64,000 nt of DNA from Pectinophora gossypiella (Eukaryota; Arthropoda; Insecta; Lepidoptera; Gelechiidae): the NCBI RefSeq assembly GCF_024362695.1, contig NC_065424.1:11263840-11327839 (forward strand), given 5' to 3'. Shown here one piece after another: positions 51,846 through 63,295 of this stretch. Position 1 is the first letter of the stretch. The number at the start of each line of letters is the position of its first letter. The position numbers were made by a program, and so were the translations under genes. A model generated the notes under the pieces. It saw only the letters and a program-made list of their open reading frames with translations. It did no database searches and had not been told where the DNA came from.

Positions 51846-51920
51846 GAACCTTAGTATATATACTATATACTAAGTACTATACTTCGATATACTAAGTTAT
51901 ATACTTAGTATATATGTCGC
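51846..51920. repeat. Cluster of AT palindromes
   Basis: 'ttagtatatatactatatac' and 'gttatatacttagtatatat' form overlapping self-complementary stretches. Next to it is a 'gggatttgatcaaatc' palindrome (about 51960-51976). Confidence 0.7.
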
Positions 51921-52103
51921 AGGGATATGATAAAAACGGGAATTTGATCAATTCCCTAAGGGATTTGATCAAATCACGGAAGATGTTAAAATAACAACAC
52001 GATTTTATCTTTTCCCTAAACAAATCTAGTGAATTGAACAAATCCCTAAATTAGTTCAGTGAAATGACAAAAATAATTTGGCTTTGGTATTTTAAAGGTG
52101 GCA

Positions 52104-52118
52104 GGGTGGGAGCGGCCG

Positions 52119-52152
<34 letters not shown>

Positions 52153-52156
52153 CGGC
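52104..52156. repeat. Palindrome with an (AT)n centre
   Basis: 'agcggccgctcat' and 'atgagcggccact' flank about 24 bases of AT, so the segment can form a cruciform. Its flank belongs to the 'tgcggccgcttcacacgccg' repeat (also at 35610-35720 and 63470-63560). Confidence 0.8.
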
Positions 52157-52514
52157 CACTTCACATTCCCTCAATCAGCGCTTGTCGCTATCGTCCCACT
52201 AGGGTCGATTAATTCTTTCAAATATTTTCCTTCTCAGACGACGCTCTGAGCCGAGGTTCGCGCCCAACAGGGCACCCTCAGGCCTGTTGTCTTAAACGTT
52301 GTACCGGGTGAGAGCCTTCAGCGCTCCCCATATATCCGGCCAAGTAGTTAATGCCATCTGCGGCAAATCAACAATAAGTCACGTCAAAAAAAAGGCCGCT
52401 TCACACGCCGACGTGAGTTACAAGCGACGCGGACTCGTGTAATTTAGTGCTGCTGACATATCTCCCTTGCTTCTATGGTCTGTGTGGACCACCTTGCAAA
52501 CAGTAGGTAGGTAT

Positions 52515-52839
52515 CTTCTTCTTCTATAGTGTGGGTCGTGAGGTGAATTACCAACCCCATCAACCCTGGTGTCAGGGTTATCATTGACCCGCCAAAGGCC
52601 CCTGACATGGCTCATGTAACGACTACTTACTTACATCAGTAACTAGTAACCGGGACCAACGGCTTAACGTGCCTTCCGAAGCACGGATCATCTTACTTTT
52701 TGGACAATCAGGTGATCAGCATGTAATGTTCTAACCAAATAAGGGATCACAAAGCGATTTTTGTGATATGTCGTCCCCACCGGAATTCGAACCCGGGACC
52801 TCCGTATCGTGAGCCCAACGCTTAACCACTGGACGGAGG
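52515..52839 (-). mobile_element. Full-length SINE A
   Basis: Head, core and tail are all present, minus orientation, ending at 'taaccactggacggagg'. Confidence 0.85.
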
Positions 52840-53306
52840 TATACAAAGCAATCACTGTGGTAGAGTGTACCTTTATGCAAGATTTACGAGATTCTTGAAG
52901 CCATTTTTGATTTATCGCCAACATTAGAGGGTTTTAGAAGGCCTAGGCTATTTCAAACGCGGATTTAGACCAACACGTTTATAATTTGAACCTTGTTTTT
53001 GGAAGGCTTAGACGTACATACTGCGATCAGATTCAGAATGTTTCCAAGAAAGGTCAAGTCAAGAGTATTCTAAACCGGCGAGAATGCATTAAGACTTTAA
53101 TAAGAGTGGAAGAAACGAAAATGGTGTGTCAGAATAGTAGTACTTAATTGGAATTTCGTGGTTACTGCCTATCCCAACGGGAAATAGGCGTGATCGTAAG
53201 TATGTACCTATGTATGTATAGCCCATAAGCATAATACGTTTCCAATCTTCCTTCTAGAAGATTCTGTGATGTCCTGAAATGACGATTAACATAAACATAA
53301 CATAAT

Positions 53307-53604
53307 AAACAGCCTATATACCTACGTCCCACTGCTGGGCACAAGCCTCCCCTCAATCAACCGGATGGGGTATGGAGCATACTCCTCCACACTGCTGTAC
53401 TGCGGGTTGGTAGAGATGTTTTTTATGGCTTAACGTGCCCTCGGAAGCACGGAAACATCTCACTTTTTTGGACAATCAGGTGATTCGATGTCCTAACCAG
53501 ACAAAAGGCAGTTTCACGAAGTGATTTCGACAGTTTCCCCAAACGGAAATCGAACCCAGACCAGACCGTGAGCCCACGCTTTAACCACTAGACCACGGAG
53601 GCTG
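53307..53604 (-). mobile_element. SINE B, diverged
   Basis: Complete in outline with many substitutions and small deletions, ending 'accacggaggctgc'. Confidence 0.78.
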
Positions 53605-54041
53605 CATATGATGAGTAACATGACTATGTAATATGTTTGTCCAAAAATGATTTGCGATCCATTAATTGGTTTCCAGACGATAGGATCATCGGCGCCTGAT
53701 TCAGTTTATAGCTGCTAATTATTGAATGAGGTACTTATTAATTATTTTGACACTATCGACCTGACCATTAATGCAGAATACCATGGTATAAGAAGACCAG
53801 GTATGCTCAAAAGTAACAGCAAACATTTCAAGGTTATAATTATTGCGTATGGCAGACAAAAATAAAATATCCTGCGTGGATCATATATCCAGCTGAAGCT
53901 CCCATAACCAAGTCTCTGCCGCATCCGTCACACAATGCAGCTCGGCTATACCACCTGGGAACCGGTGTAGAGGGTACTCGTTCACTATTTGAGATATGGT
54001 TTAATCCGGGTGACCACATTCACAGTATGGCGACTCCTTTA

Positions 54042-54115
54042 AGCCCTCCTCCTCCTCCTCCTCCTCTCCTCCCTCCTCCTCCTCCTCCTCCTCCTTTTCC
54101 TCTTCCTCCTGCTCC
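54042..54115 (+). repeat. (CCT)n microsatellite
   Basis: About 70 bases of CCT/CTC with small interruptions. Confidence 0.9.
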
Positions 54116-54669
54116 TTTTTTATTTTTTTTATTTATGTAGGTTAGTAAGTAGGTATTTCAAGTTTAGCCTAGCTGACGTCATCCCACCCTGCCTTGCCAT
54201 TTCGTAAAAAATAAATTACCCACGACCAATGTTTTTATATTATTTACTTTGCAAGGAGATTTTGAACTTTTAGTAAAATATAACTTACAGTTTTAATGAT
54301 TTTTATATATGTGACAAGTAATAGTAATTAAGTAGTACAACGGACGGACAAGCTTATTGCTAACGTACCAATCTCTTCCAGGCGACCTTCAAATAGCTAG
54401 AAATTGACCGTGTAAGCCCTTATAAGACCATAGATTAGTAATATAGGTTTTTAGGTAGACGTACTGTCTTTGTCTACTGTTTTTCCTTCGTTTTTCTTCG
54501 GAACACACAAGTCGACTCTTACGCAACTTTGTTTTTATCTAAAATCATAAAAAAATAATGCTAATCTACAGTGCTTTCTCTTAAATTTTGTACCGGGGGA
54601 GAGCCCTCAGCGCTACCCATTTGTCTGGCCAAGTAGTTAATGCCATCTGCCGCAAATCTACAATAAATC

Positions 54670-55365
54670 ATCTCTCATCACATCATACAATATATGAGAT
54701 CCAGATTCGTCAGCATATTGGTGTTATTTCGACGAACCAATCGCTGGTCCACGGTCTACTTCGCCACAGATATTTGAAATGATACAGACATGTTTAGTTA
54801 TATGTCCATCGTCCATCTGTGCGTTCAGTACCTATCCAAAACATTTACTTTTTTTACTTTAACCTTACTTTGTAACGGACGGGACAATATTTACATATGG
54901 CAACACTGTTTGAAGCTGTATCAAATTCGGATTTTAAAATTCGACCTCCGTTCTCGAATTCCCTAAAACAAAACAATGTTGCGTCAACAGTAAATCATTC
55001 GAATTTACGACGTTATTAAAATGTTTTATTTTACAAACTTACATATGCCGTCCCCAAAACAATTTTTAAGACAATATGTTAAGGAATCCAAGTAAAATAA
55101 TTGTATGAATAACTTTGTTAAAGTTTCGAAAATTCCTTCACAACTTTAAATTTGCAGTTTGGAATATTTTATCAAGGGTAATTAAATTGGTTGTTTAGAT
55201 TTGTAACTGCAAATGTAACTTTGTATTAGATTTCGGGAAGAAAACTCAATGCCTTTTGTTTCGTAAAAAAAATAACTTAGAAATATGTAACTACTTACAA
55301 TACTTTTTAGGCACCTCTAAGTATTACATTATTTCTTATTCTATGGTATTACGACAGATAATAAT
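54670..55365. other. Unassigned DNA
   Basis: AT-rich, no convincing ORF, repeat or exon. Upstream of the visible Swim exons, so it could be its first intron or 5' flank. Confidence 0.45.
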
Positions 55366-55369
55366 TCTA

Positions 55370-55674
55370 TTTCTATCGTGTGGGTTGTAAGGTGGATTAT
55401 CAACCTCATCAACCCTGATGTCGGGGTTACTATTGAGCCGCCAAATGCACCCGACATGACTTATATAACGACTACATACTTACATCACTAAGTAGTAACC
55501 GGGACCAACAGCTTAACGTGTCTTCCGATGCAGGGATCATCTTACTTACGGACAATCGGATGATCAAACTGTGATATCTTAACCAAACTAGTGATCTCCG
55601 TGATATAACCGCATTGGGCTTTAAACCCGGGATCTCCCTCCATGAGCCCGAACTGCCTCTATTGTCTAGTGGCC
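55370..55674 (-). mobile_element. Old SINE A copy
   Basis: Recognisable throughout, but the head is badly decayed (55605-55674). A plus copy with a partly deleted head lies at 55908-56187. Confidence 0.7.
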
Positions 55675-55907
55675 CAAACCAACTCTATATTTCTAATTCG
55701 GTGCGCAGACGCACGCACCTTCGATGACGTCACGCACTTCACATGTATGTGATAATTTGACACATGATGTAGCGTTTACAATGTTTGATCAGCTACTTGA
55801 GTGAAGGTTGTGCTAAGCCTCGTGCGCACGTGGAATAGATCGCATGAACCGCAAAATAACTATAGTATTACGATATGAGGATTTATGCCCGATTAATGGC
55901 ATAATAA

Positions 55908-56187
55908 CGGCCTCTGTGGTCCAGTGAATGAGCGTTGGGGATATATCACACAAATCACTTTGTGATCCCTAGTTTTGTTGGGACATTACTGATCACCTGA
56001 TTGTCCGAAAGTAAGACGATCCGTGCTTCGGAAGGCACGTTAAGCCGTTGGTCCCGGTTACTACTTACTGATGTATTACGTAGTCGTTACAATGAGCCAT
56101 GTCAGGGGCCTTTGGCAGCTCAATAGTAACCCTGACACCAGGGTTGATGGGGTTGATAATCCACCTTATAAACTACACGATAGAAGT
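55908..56187 (+). mobile_element. SINE A with internal head deletion
   Basis: 'cggcctctgtggtccagtg' runs into 'gagcgttggggatatatcac', so the anticodon and B-box part of the head is missing. The core and tail are good. Confidence 0.78.
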
Positions 56188-56632
56188 GGAGCCATGTCAG
56201 GTGCCTAAGGCTGCACAATAGTAAGCCTGATGGGTTTCTGAGATTGGTCATCTATGTTACGATGAATTTATTAATTTGTAATTTAGATAATTAGGTACTG
56301 GACAGTACAGGTCAAATATTGTGTAGACCAGGTACATTATTTGTATGAATGTATTGAAGTAACAATTTTATTTTAATTTTTAATATTGTAATGTGACTAA
56401 TTTTGATCTCGACGTGTCATCATCATCATCAACAGCCTATATACGTCCCACTGCTGGGCACAGGGCTCCCCTCAATCAACCGGAGGGGGCATGGAGCATA
56501 CTCCACCACGCTGCTCCAATGCGGGTTGGTGGAGGTGTTTTTACGGCTAATAGCCGGGACCAATGGCTTAACGTGCCCTCCGAAGCACGGAATCATCCTA
56601 CTTTTCGGACAATCAGGTGATTCAAGCCTGAA

Positions 56633-56700
56633 TGTTCGTGCGTCACCTAACAGGGTCCACATAATACCAGCGTCGTGGTTCACGCCGCCTCGTAATAATT
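56633..56700 (+). mobile_element. LINE 3'-UTR remnant
   Basis: 'cataataccagcgtcgtggttcacgccg' resembles 7040-7075, where the same LINE 3' end continues to 'ggaaataaatattttctttc' and a (CTTT)n tail at 7236-7258. It is fused here to a truncated SINE B. Confidence 0.5.
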
Positions 56701-57555
56701 CGTATTACATCTCGACGTGTAATACGAATTATTACCAATAAATTATATGAATACTAACACCCTGTGTAATTCCTGCCTAATTGCTCGCCATCTTGATACA
56801 TTCACACAAACAAATTCCTCAGGCCACATCTTGAATGGCAGCCATACAAAACTGGATCAAAACAAAAATACACTTTTATTCACAAGGCTATAAATAATCA
56901 TGATGGATGGTCTCGACTTCAATCGATCGATTTAGACGATAAATCGATACCTACGGATCCAGTAAATGCATTTGATCGCAACACTTATATTAATCACTAT
57001 TATGCATTATGCAGGAAGTTTTAGGGTTGTCAATAGTAAAAAAATATCTTTTTCAAAAAAAAGTCCAGACATAACGCCCTGTAACACTAGTTGATTGATA
57101 CCGATTGGTACAGAGAAATAAACATAACAAAACATAACTTAACATCACGCCTATATCCCCGAAGAGGTAGGCAGAGCTGTATAGTGTTACTCGCCAGCTA
57201 TATACATAGCTATAGGACTTAAACAAGTCCTATGTAACAAGAGGCGACCCTATTGCCATTAACCGGACACAAATCCTGTAAACTATGTGATATCAATTAT
57301 CTATGGCCAGAGAAATTAGAAAGTAATAAAAAATCTAAAAAAAACGTTGACAGCCCTATAAAGCGCCACTTAAGAAGAAAGTCGTAGCAATGTCGACTTT
57401 ATTTCCATGAATTAAGTTGCCGGATAGTACCTGCAGTAATTGCTACTGGCCAATAGATCATAGATAAAAGCTGAAAGATACGAGTGTAATGGAGTTGGTA
57501 AAACCCAGGGCACACAGAGGTGATGTAGCGAGAGTCCCAGGCATTTGTAATTAAT
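56700..57555. other. Unassigned DNA
   Basis: No ORF or repeat identified apart from a 'cacgcctatatccccgaaga' remnant near 57145, a LINE-tail-like word also seen at 31825. Confidence 0.45.
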
Positions 57556-57557
57556 TC

Positions 57558-57879
57558 ATAAACTACCTATATACGTCCCACTGCTGGGCACAGGCCTCCT
57601 CTCAATCAACCGGAGGGGTATGGAGCATACTCCACCACGCTCCACTGCGGGTTGGTGGAGGTGTTTTTACGGCTAATAGCCGGGACCAACGGCTTAACGT
57701 GCCCTCCGAAGCGCGGAATAATCTTACTTTTTCGGACAATCAGGTGATGAAGCCTGAAAAGTCCTTACCAAACAAAGGACAGTCTCACAAAATGATTTCG
57801 ACAATGTCCCCATCGGGAATCGAACCCGGACCTCCAGATCGTGAGCCTAACGCTCTAACCAGAAAACCACGGAGGCTGT
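57558..57879 (-). mobile_element. Full-length SINE B
   Basis: Complete from tail to head; no clear target duplication found. Headless or short B pieces are at 12196-12318 and 18869-18974 (+), and 24712-24961, 28904-28980, 42262-42378, 56431-56632 and 58180-58232 (-). Confidence 0.83.
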
Positions 57880-58678
57880 CTGTTACCTTAACTGCTGAAC
57901 CGATTTGGATTTGGAAATGGGGAATCCCAATCAGCAAAAACCACTTACGCAAACATATAATACTATAGATGTTGCTGAGGGACTAAAAAGGCTATTCATC
58001 AAAAAAGCAATATTGGACTTTGACATTTGCTTGCGCATATAAATGTAAGTGCGCAATGTCAACAAACGTCAAATAGTTTTTTTTTTTTTTAGATGAATTA
58101 GAATCAATGTGGTTTTTGCCCCCCGTTCACTGTGTGCTGTTGGACTGAAATTATTGAATAGATGATAATACATACATAACCATCTTATATACGTCCCACT
58201 GCTGGGCACAGGCCTCCCCTCAATCAATCGGAGGATGGTAATACTCACTACGCATAGAACGGTAACCATCCGCCCCGCACCAATTCGTACCGGGCGCCGA
58301 CCTCACCCTCTCTGGGTCTTACTTTAGTCTTAAATGGCCGTAAGCCCCGCTAAGGAGTATGAGGAGCAGATGAACTGTGTCTTGCTCGCACTTACACGGC
58401 ACACAGTGAAAATGAGATTACTATTTCAAGCGTCCAGCCGGGCTTGCATGACAATCGCGCCAAACGGCTATTGGTAGAAGGCCTCGATATAATTCGCGAC
58501 GCGCGCGACGCGGTTCTCGTGCTAAGCCTACAGGGTGTGTTAAAACCTCTGTATCGTGAACTCGATGAACTAGGTATATTTTTTGTGTTTATTTGAAATG
58601 ACTCGTTGCAGATGCTGCAAATGGAATTCACTACTTGACCGGTCAAATGGGAAGCGTTGGCTCTCACCCGGAACAAAA

Positions 58679-58985
58679 TTTTACAATAAAATACCAGAAA
58701 TTATTTTAAATTTGTCAGAAAATAAATTTAAAGCTCATGTGAAGCTTACTTTATATAGAAAAGCTTATTATAAGATTAATGATTACCTAAATGATAAAAA
58801 TGTCTGGTATTGAATGTGCTTCTCTAGTCATTAAATTGTAAGTAATGTATTGATTTAAAAGTCATTTCTTCTCCTCAGCCATAACACCTTGTGAAATGAC
58901 GTAGATTCAAAAAATGTTAAATTGACCTTCAACAAGTTTATCTATGATAATTACGTTGAATAAATGGTTCTGATTCTGAATTGAA
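58679..58985 (+). mobile_element. LINE ORF C-terminus and 3' UTR
   Basis: The frame reads TKFYNKIPEIILNLSENKFK, then KLTLYRKAYYKINDYLNDKN and stops, a familiar LINE ORF end, followed by a 3' UTR ending near 'aataaatggttctgattctg'. The same 3' UTR occurs at 22305-22440 (+) and, reversed, at 31880-32010. Upstream it is fused at 58600-58680 to a reversed piece of retroposon S. Confidence 0.7.
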
Positions 58986-59225
58986 GACAACAGACCTGAG
59001 GGTGCCCGGTTAAACTAGGTATGAAATGAACTTTCTAAGGCAGGTAGGTAGACTGATGTAACCTAAATATTTCACTGTAAATGCTCTCAACAAAATATTT
59101 CTTTCATTGTATGTCTTCATCGCGATGTACTATTGAACAAAACACTTGTGCAAACAAAACGTTGAACAATAATAATGTTGTCCTCGTAGTAGCGACAATC
59201 CATACTAATATTATAAATGCGAAAG

Positions 59226-59547
59226 ACCTCCGTGGTCCAGTGGTTGAGCGTTGGGCTCACGATCCGGAGGTCCTGGGTTCGATTCCCTGTGGGGACATAT
59301 CACAAAAACTACTTTGTGGTCCCTAGTTTAGTTAAGACATTACTGATCACCTGATTGTCTGAAAGGAATACGATCCGAGCTTCGGAAGGCACGTTAAGCC
59401 GTTGGTCCCGGTTACTACTTACTGATGTAAGTACCTACGTAGTCGTTATAAGAGTCATGTCAGGGGCCTTTGGCAGCTCAATAGTAACCCTGACACCAGG
59501 GTTGATGAGGTTGGTAATTAACCACACAACCCACACGAGAGAAGAAG
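59226..59547 (+). mobile_element. Full-length SINE A with 10-bp target duplication
   Basis: AATGCGAAAG at 59216-59225 and 59548-59557. It sits inside an older dispersed repeat ('catactaatattataaatgc' continuing after it with 'taactctgtctgtttgttac'). Confidence 0.92.
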
Positions 59548-60824
59548 AATGCGAAAGTAACTCTGTCTGTTTGTTACCGTTTAATGTTCAAACCACTAAA
59601 CCGATTTAGATAAAATTTGGTATGGAGATAGTCTAAACTCTAAGACAGGACATAGGATAGTTTTAATCCGGAAAATAAAAAAGTTTTCATCTCGAGCTCT
59701 TCCGTGCTTCGGAAGGCACGTTAAGCCGTTGGTCCCGGCTGCATTAGCAGTCGTTAATAACCGTCAATCCGCACTGGGCCCGCGTGATGGTTTAAGGTCC
59801 GATCTCCCTATCCATCCATAGGGAAGGCCCGTGCCCCAGCAGTGGGGACGTTAATGGGCTGATGATGATGATAACGTTTTATAGGGTATACACAAAACTT
59901 CCTCCACGGGTCCGAGACTAAATATTTACATAATAAAAAATCGTCGCTAACTCCCCGAGATAAGCAATGTTGACACAGGGAACTGAACACCTCCAACCAA
60001 CACAATATATCTGACCTTGGCATACCGTAGACTTTATTACAAGCAACCATTGCACGGTAAAAATATTGTCTTAGATACATACTACAAAAGATCACGCCTA
60101 TTTCCCGTTGGGGTAGGCAAAGACTACGGAAGGAATTCCATAGGTGGAAACCCATTTGTACTGTTGCTAAAAGTTTGTATTAAAACACATAATAACGGGT
60201 TCTTACCGCGTTAAACTTAAAACAATGTTTATATATTTGTATGTTTTGTCTGTGTTAACGACTGCGTAAATCTGATCGTATTTAAAAAATAAATCATGCG
60301 ACAGTGGCGCTATCTCACACGGCTTTTCGCGAAAGGCGCGATGGAGAAAAAAATAATTACAATAAGGGAGTTTAACGGAGATTATTGTGATAACGTGAGT
60401 ACTAGCACAAAATAAGAAATAATCCATACATACATACATAAACTCACGCCCGTAATCCCTAATAGGGTCGGCAGAACCACAAATAATCAAAGACAACTTG
60501 CAGCCACTGTTGATACTATGTCGTAAGCTGGATATGATGAACCTTATGGTGATAAGGGATCAGCCTATCGCCCATAACATTAGTCCATCATGTTAGAGGA
60601 ATCCCTCTGTCGGTTTTTACGACATGCCCGGGAAGACAAGCAGCTGAACGTGTTCTGTTTTTATAAATAAGGAATAATACAACGTATAGAACGGCAACTC
60701 TCCGCTCCCCACCAGCGTTTGAGCTAGGTTTACCTCACCCCCCGTCGGACATAGTTCAGACTTGAATCGTATGGCGTTCGACACGCATTCGCGCGTGTAC
60801 GATAACGTCAATGTGTAGTGTCTG

Positions 60825-61095
60825 ACCCCGATACCGACCCCGCCGGCGTGGTCGACGATTTCCCTCATTCAGCGCTTATCGCTATCGACCCACTAGGGTC
60901 GATTAATTCTTTCAAATATTTTTCCTCTCAGACGACGCCCTGAGCCGAGGTTCGCGCCCAACTGGGCACCCTCAGGCCTGTTGTCTTAAACGTTGTACCG
61001 GGTGAGAGCCTTCAGCGCTCCCCATTTGTCCGGCCAATTAGTTAATGCCATCTGCGGCAAATCTACAATAAGTCACGTCAAAAAAAAAAAAAAAT
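60825..61095 (+). mobile_element. Poly(A) retroposon S, 7-bp target duplication
   Basis: GTGTCTG at 60818-60824 and 61096-61102 flanks a 271-bp insert ending in an A-run (61081-61094). The insert starts with a frame PAGVVDDFPHSALIAIDPLG then SINSFKYFSSQTTP stop, so it is probably a LINE 3' end. It interrupts another dispersed repeat whose uninterrupted form is at 48375-48545. Other copies of S: 19776-20040, 29575-29672, 52160-52392, 54570-54670 and 63296-63450 (+); 29704-29845, 33428-33480 and 34882-35210 (-). Confidence 0.8.
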
Positions 61096-61506
61096 GTGTC
61101 TGTGTAAAACGAGGTTGTTTGTATGAAGTCCGGGGTGTACATTGACATTGGATTTACTTTGCATTGGCAAGTGGCCAAATTCACCTGTGGTGCCAAAGAG
61201 TATTGAATGAAATGGACGTATTGATTTGTTAAAAAAAAACAGTCTAAAAGGATTTCTGGACATCCTCCAGCGACACATTTCCGTGTAATAGTATTAAATG
61301 TGTTTTTTTTAAAGAATAAATGAAACTCCATGAGTCTGACACTGAGACTCTTGGCCACAAAACAAGGTCCCGTATTCGGTTCCCGGTGTCCTTTGTCAAT
61401 TTAACCTTCTCAAACCCAGATTTCCCATCACTTTATTTATTACCCAGATTTTAATATTGGGAAGATTAATAGTAACAATAAATTGTATTTAACTACTATA
61501 ATAATT

Positions 61507-61730
61507 TGGTCATAGGACGGGTGACCACAAAAAAAAGTTTTCATCTCGAGCTCCTCCGTGCTTCGGAAGGCACGTTAAGCCGTTGGTCCCGGCTGCATTA
61601 GCAGTCGTTAATAACCATCAATCCGCACTGGGCCCGCGTGGTCGTTTAAGGCCCGATCTCCTTATCCATCCATAGGGAAGGCCCGTGCCCCAGTAGTGGG
61701 GACGTTAATGGGCTGATGATGATGATGATG
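61507..61730 (+). mobile_element. 5'-truncated SINE C
   Basis: Starts in the spacer before the core and ends in (GAT)n. Similar truncated copies are at 59677-59872 and 33653-33786 (+). Confidence 0.8.
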
Positions 61731-61904
61731 ACTATAATAATTATAGCCAATTTTATTAATCATGCATGGCAGGCGTGCGTGTATGAAACGATTGATGAAT
61801 GTGGAAGCAAGGGAAGTGTGTCAGGATCGAAGAAAATGGAATTCCATAGTCTGCTTACCCCGGTGGGAAATAGGCGTGAGTTTGTGTATGTATGTATGTA
61901 ATAA

Positions 61905-62244
61905 TTATAGCCGAACGAAAGAAGAACCTTTGACCCTCACTATAAGGTCCCAGGTTCGAATCCAGCACGGACCTAAACTATGATTTTCGAAATCGTTTTT
62001 CGAATTCAAATTATGATTATAAATGATTACCTATCACGTGCTCAGCGATTACTTTGTGAGGGAAAACCACATACTCGAGAAATGCGTTTCGAAGGTATGT
62101 GACGTAACCTGTATTGGGCTGGTTTTCCCTTCGTGGGTTGGAAGATCAGACAGGCAGTCGCTTCTGAAAAAACCGGACCTGTCAAATCTTCAGGTTAGGT
62201 AAGCGGACCCTGTGAATAACGGAATAACGCTAGGGAGTTGATGA
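61905..62244 (+). mobile_element. SINE D
   Basis: Head decayed, body and end well preserved ('ctagggagttgatgat'). Others: 17590-17892, 21600-21900 and 36826-37145 (-, the last split by a LINE tail); 41275-41445 and 33808-34000 (+, partial). Confidence 0.75.
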
Positions 62245-62410
62245 TTTACTATAATACTTACAATTATTAATTATAATTTGTTTATTTTTTCGCAAATACA
62301 TTGATTACATACATTGATTTGATTTGATTTACTTAAATTACGAGACTGATTTCTGTTAGCAACAATATACATAAATCCTAATGCTAGTAAACGATTGAAT
62401 TAAAAATAAA

Positions 62411-62907
62411 ATAATATTTTATTACCGGGGACATTTTCCCCACAGCAATAACGAAGTAGGGATAGTTTACCCCATCCCCAAATAATATTTTATTACCGGG
62501 GATATATTCCTCACAGCAATAACGAAGTAGGGATAGTTTACCCCATCCCCAAATAATATTTTATTACCGGGGATATATTCCTCACAGCAATAACGAAGTA
62601 GGGATAGTTTACCCCATCCCCAAATAATATTTTATTACCGGGGATATATTCCTCACAGCAATAACGAAGTAGGGATAGTTTACCTCATCCCCAAATAATA
62701 TTTTATTACCGGGGATATTTTCCTCACAGCAATAACGAATTAGGGACAGTTTATCCTATCCCCAAATAATATATCATTACCGGAGATATGTTCCTCACAG
62801 CAATAACGAATTAGGGATAGTTTACCCCATCCCTAAATAATATTTTATTACCGGGAATATACTCCTCACAACAATAACGAATTAGAGACAGTTTACCCTG
62901 TCCCTAT
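62411..62907 (+). repeat. 71-bp minisatellite, seven units
   Basis: Units start at 62411, 62482, 62553, 62624, 62695, 62766 and 62837, always 71 bp apart. Each has 'ataatattttattaccgggg', 'cacagcaataacgaa' and 'agtttaccccatcccc'. Units 2-4 are almost identical; units 5-7 diverge step by step. Confidence 0.95.
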
Positions 62908-63295
62908 CATCCTCAGGGTGGTATCGGTTAAACGACGGGGTACCTAGGGATTTTAAATACTAAGATTTTAGACCATAAGGCTGTTTATATTATAGGTATC
63001 AGTCCTAACCGAATTTATGAACAGGAAATTACAAAATTGCAATCAAAAGCAGCTTGATACACGTAGGACGTACAGGTTTGCCACAAATACTTATAAACGT
63101 TTGTGGGGGCATAGTAGTTCTTATTAATGAAAAATGCCGCGGGAGCATAGCCGGTGGGACCGATATGCACAAAACGAGCATAATATTATAATATGAGACA
63201 ACGATCGTATTATAAACCTTTCCACATCATTCGTTGCTTCTTAAGTATCACGAAACCACAACTACCTCTTGTCAATATAGCGGTTTAGTCTTGCT
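62908..63295. other. Unassigned DNA after the minisatellite
   Basis: No feature recognised. The last stretch, 63560-64000, likewise shows only the 'cgaccccgtccgcgtgg' repeat word and no exon. Confidence 0.45.

Noticed and set aside
62411..62907. CRISPR-like array
   Set aside because: The 71-bp units are contiguous with no unique spacers, and the DNA is eukaryotic.
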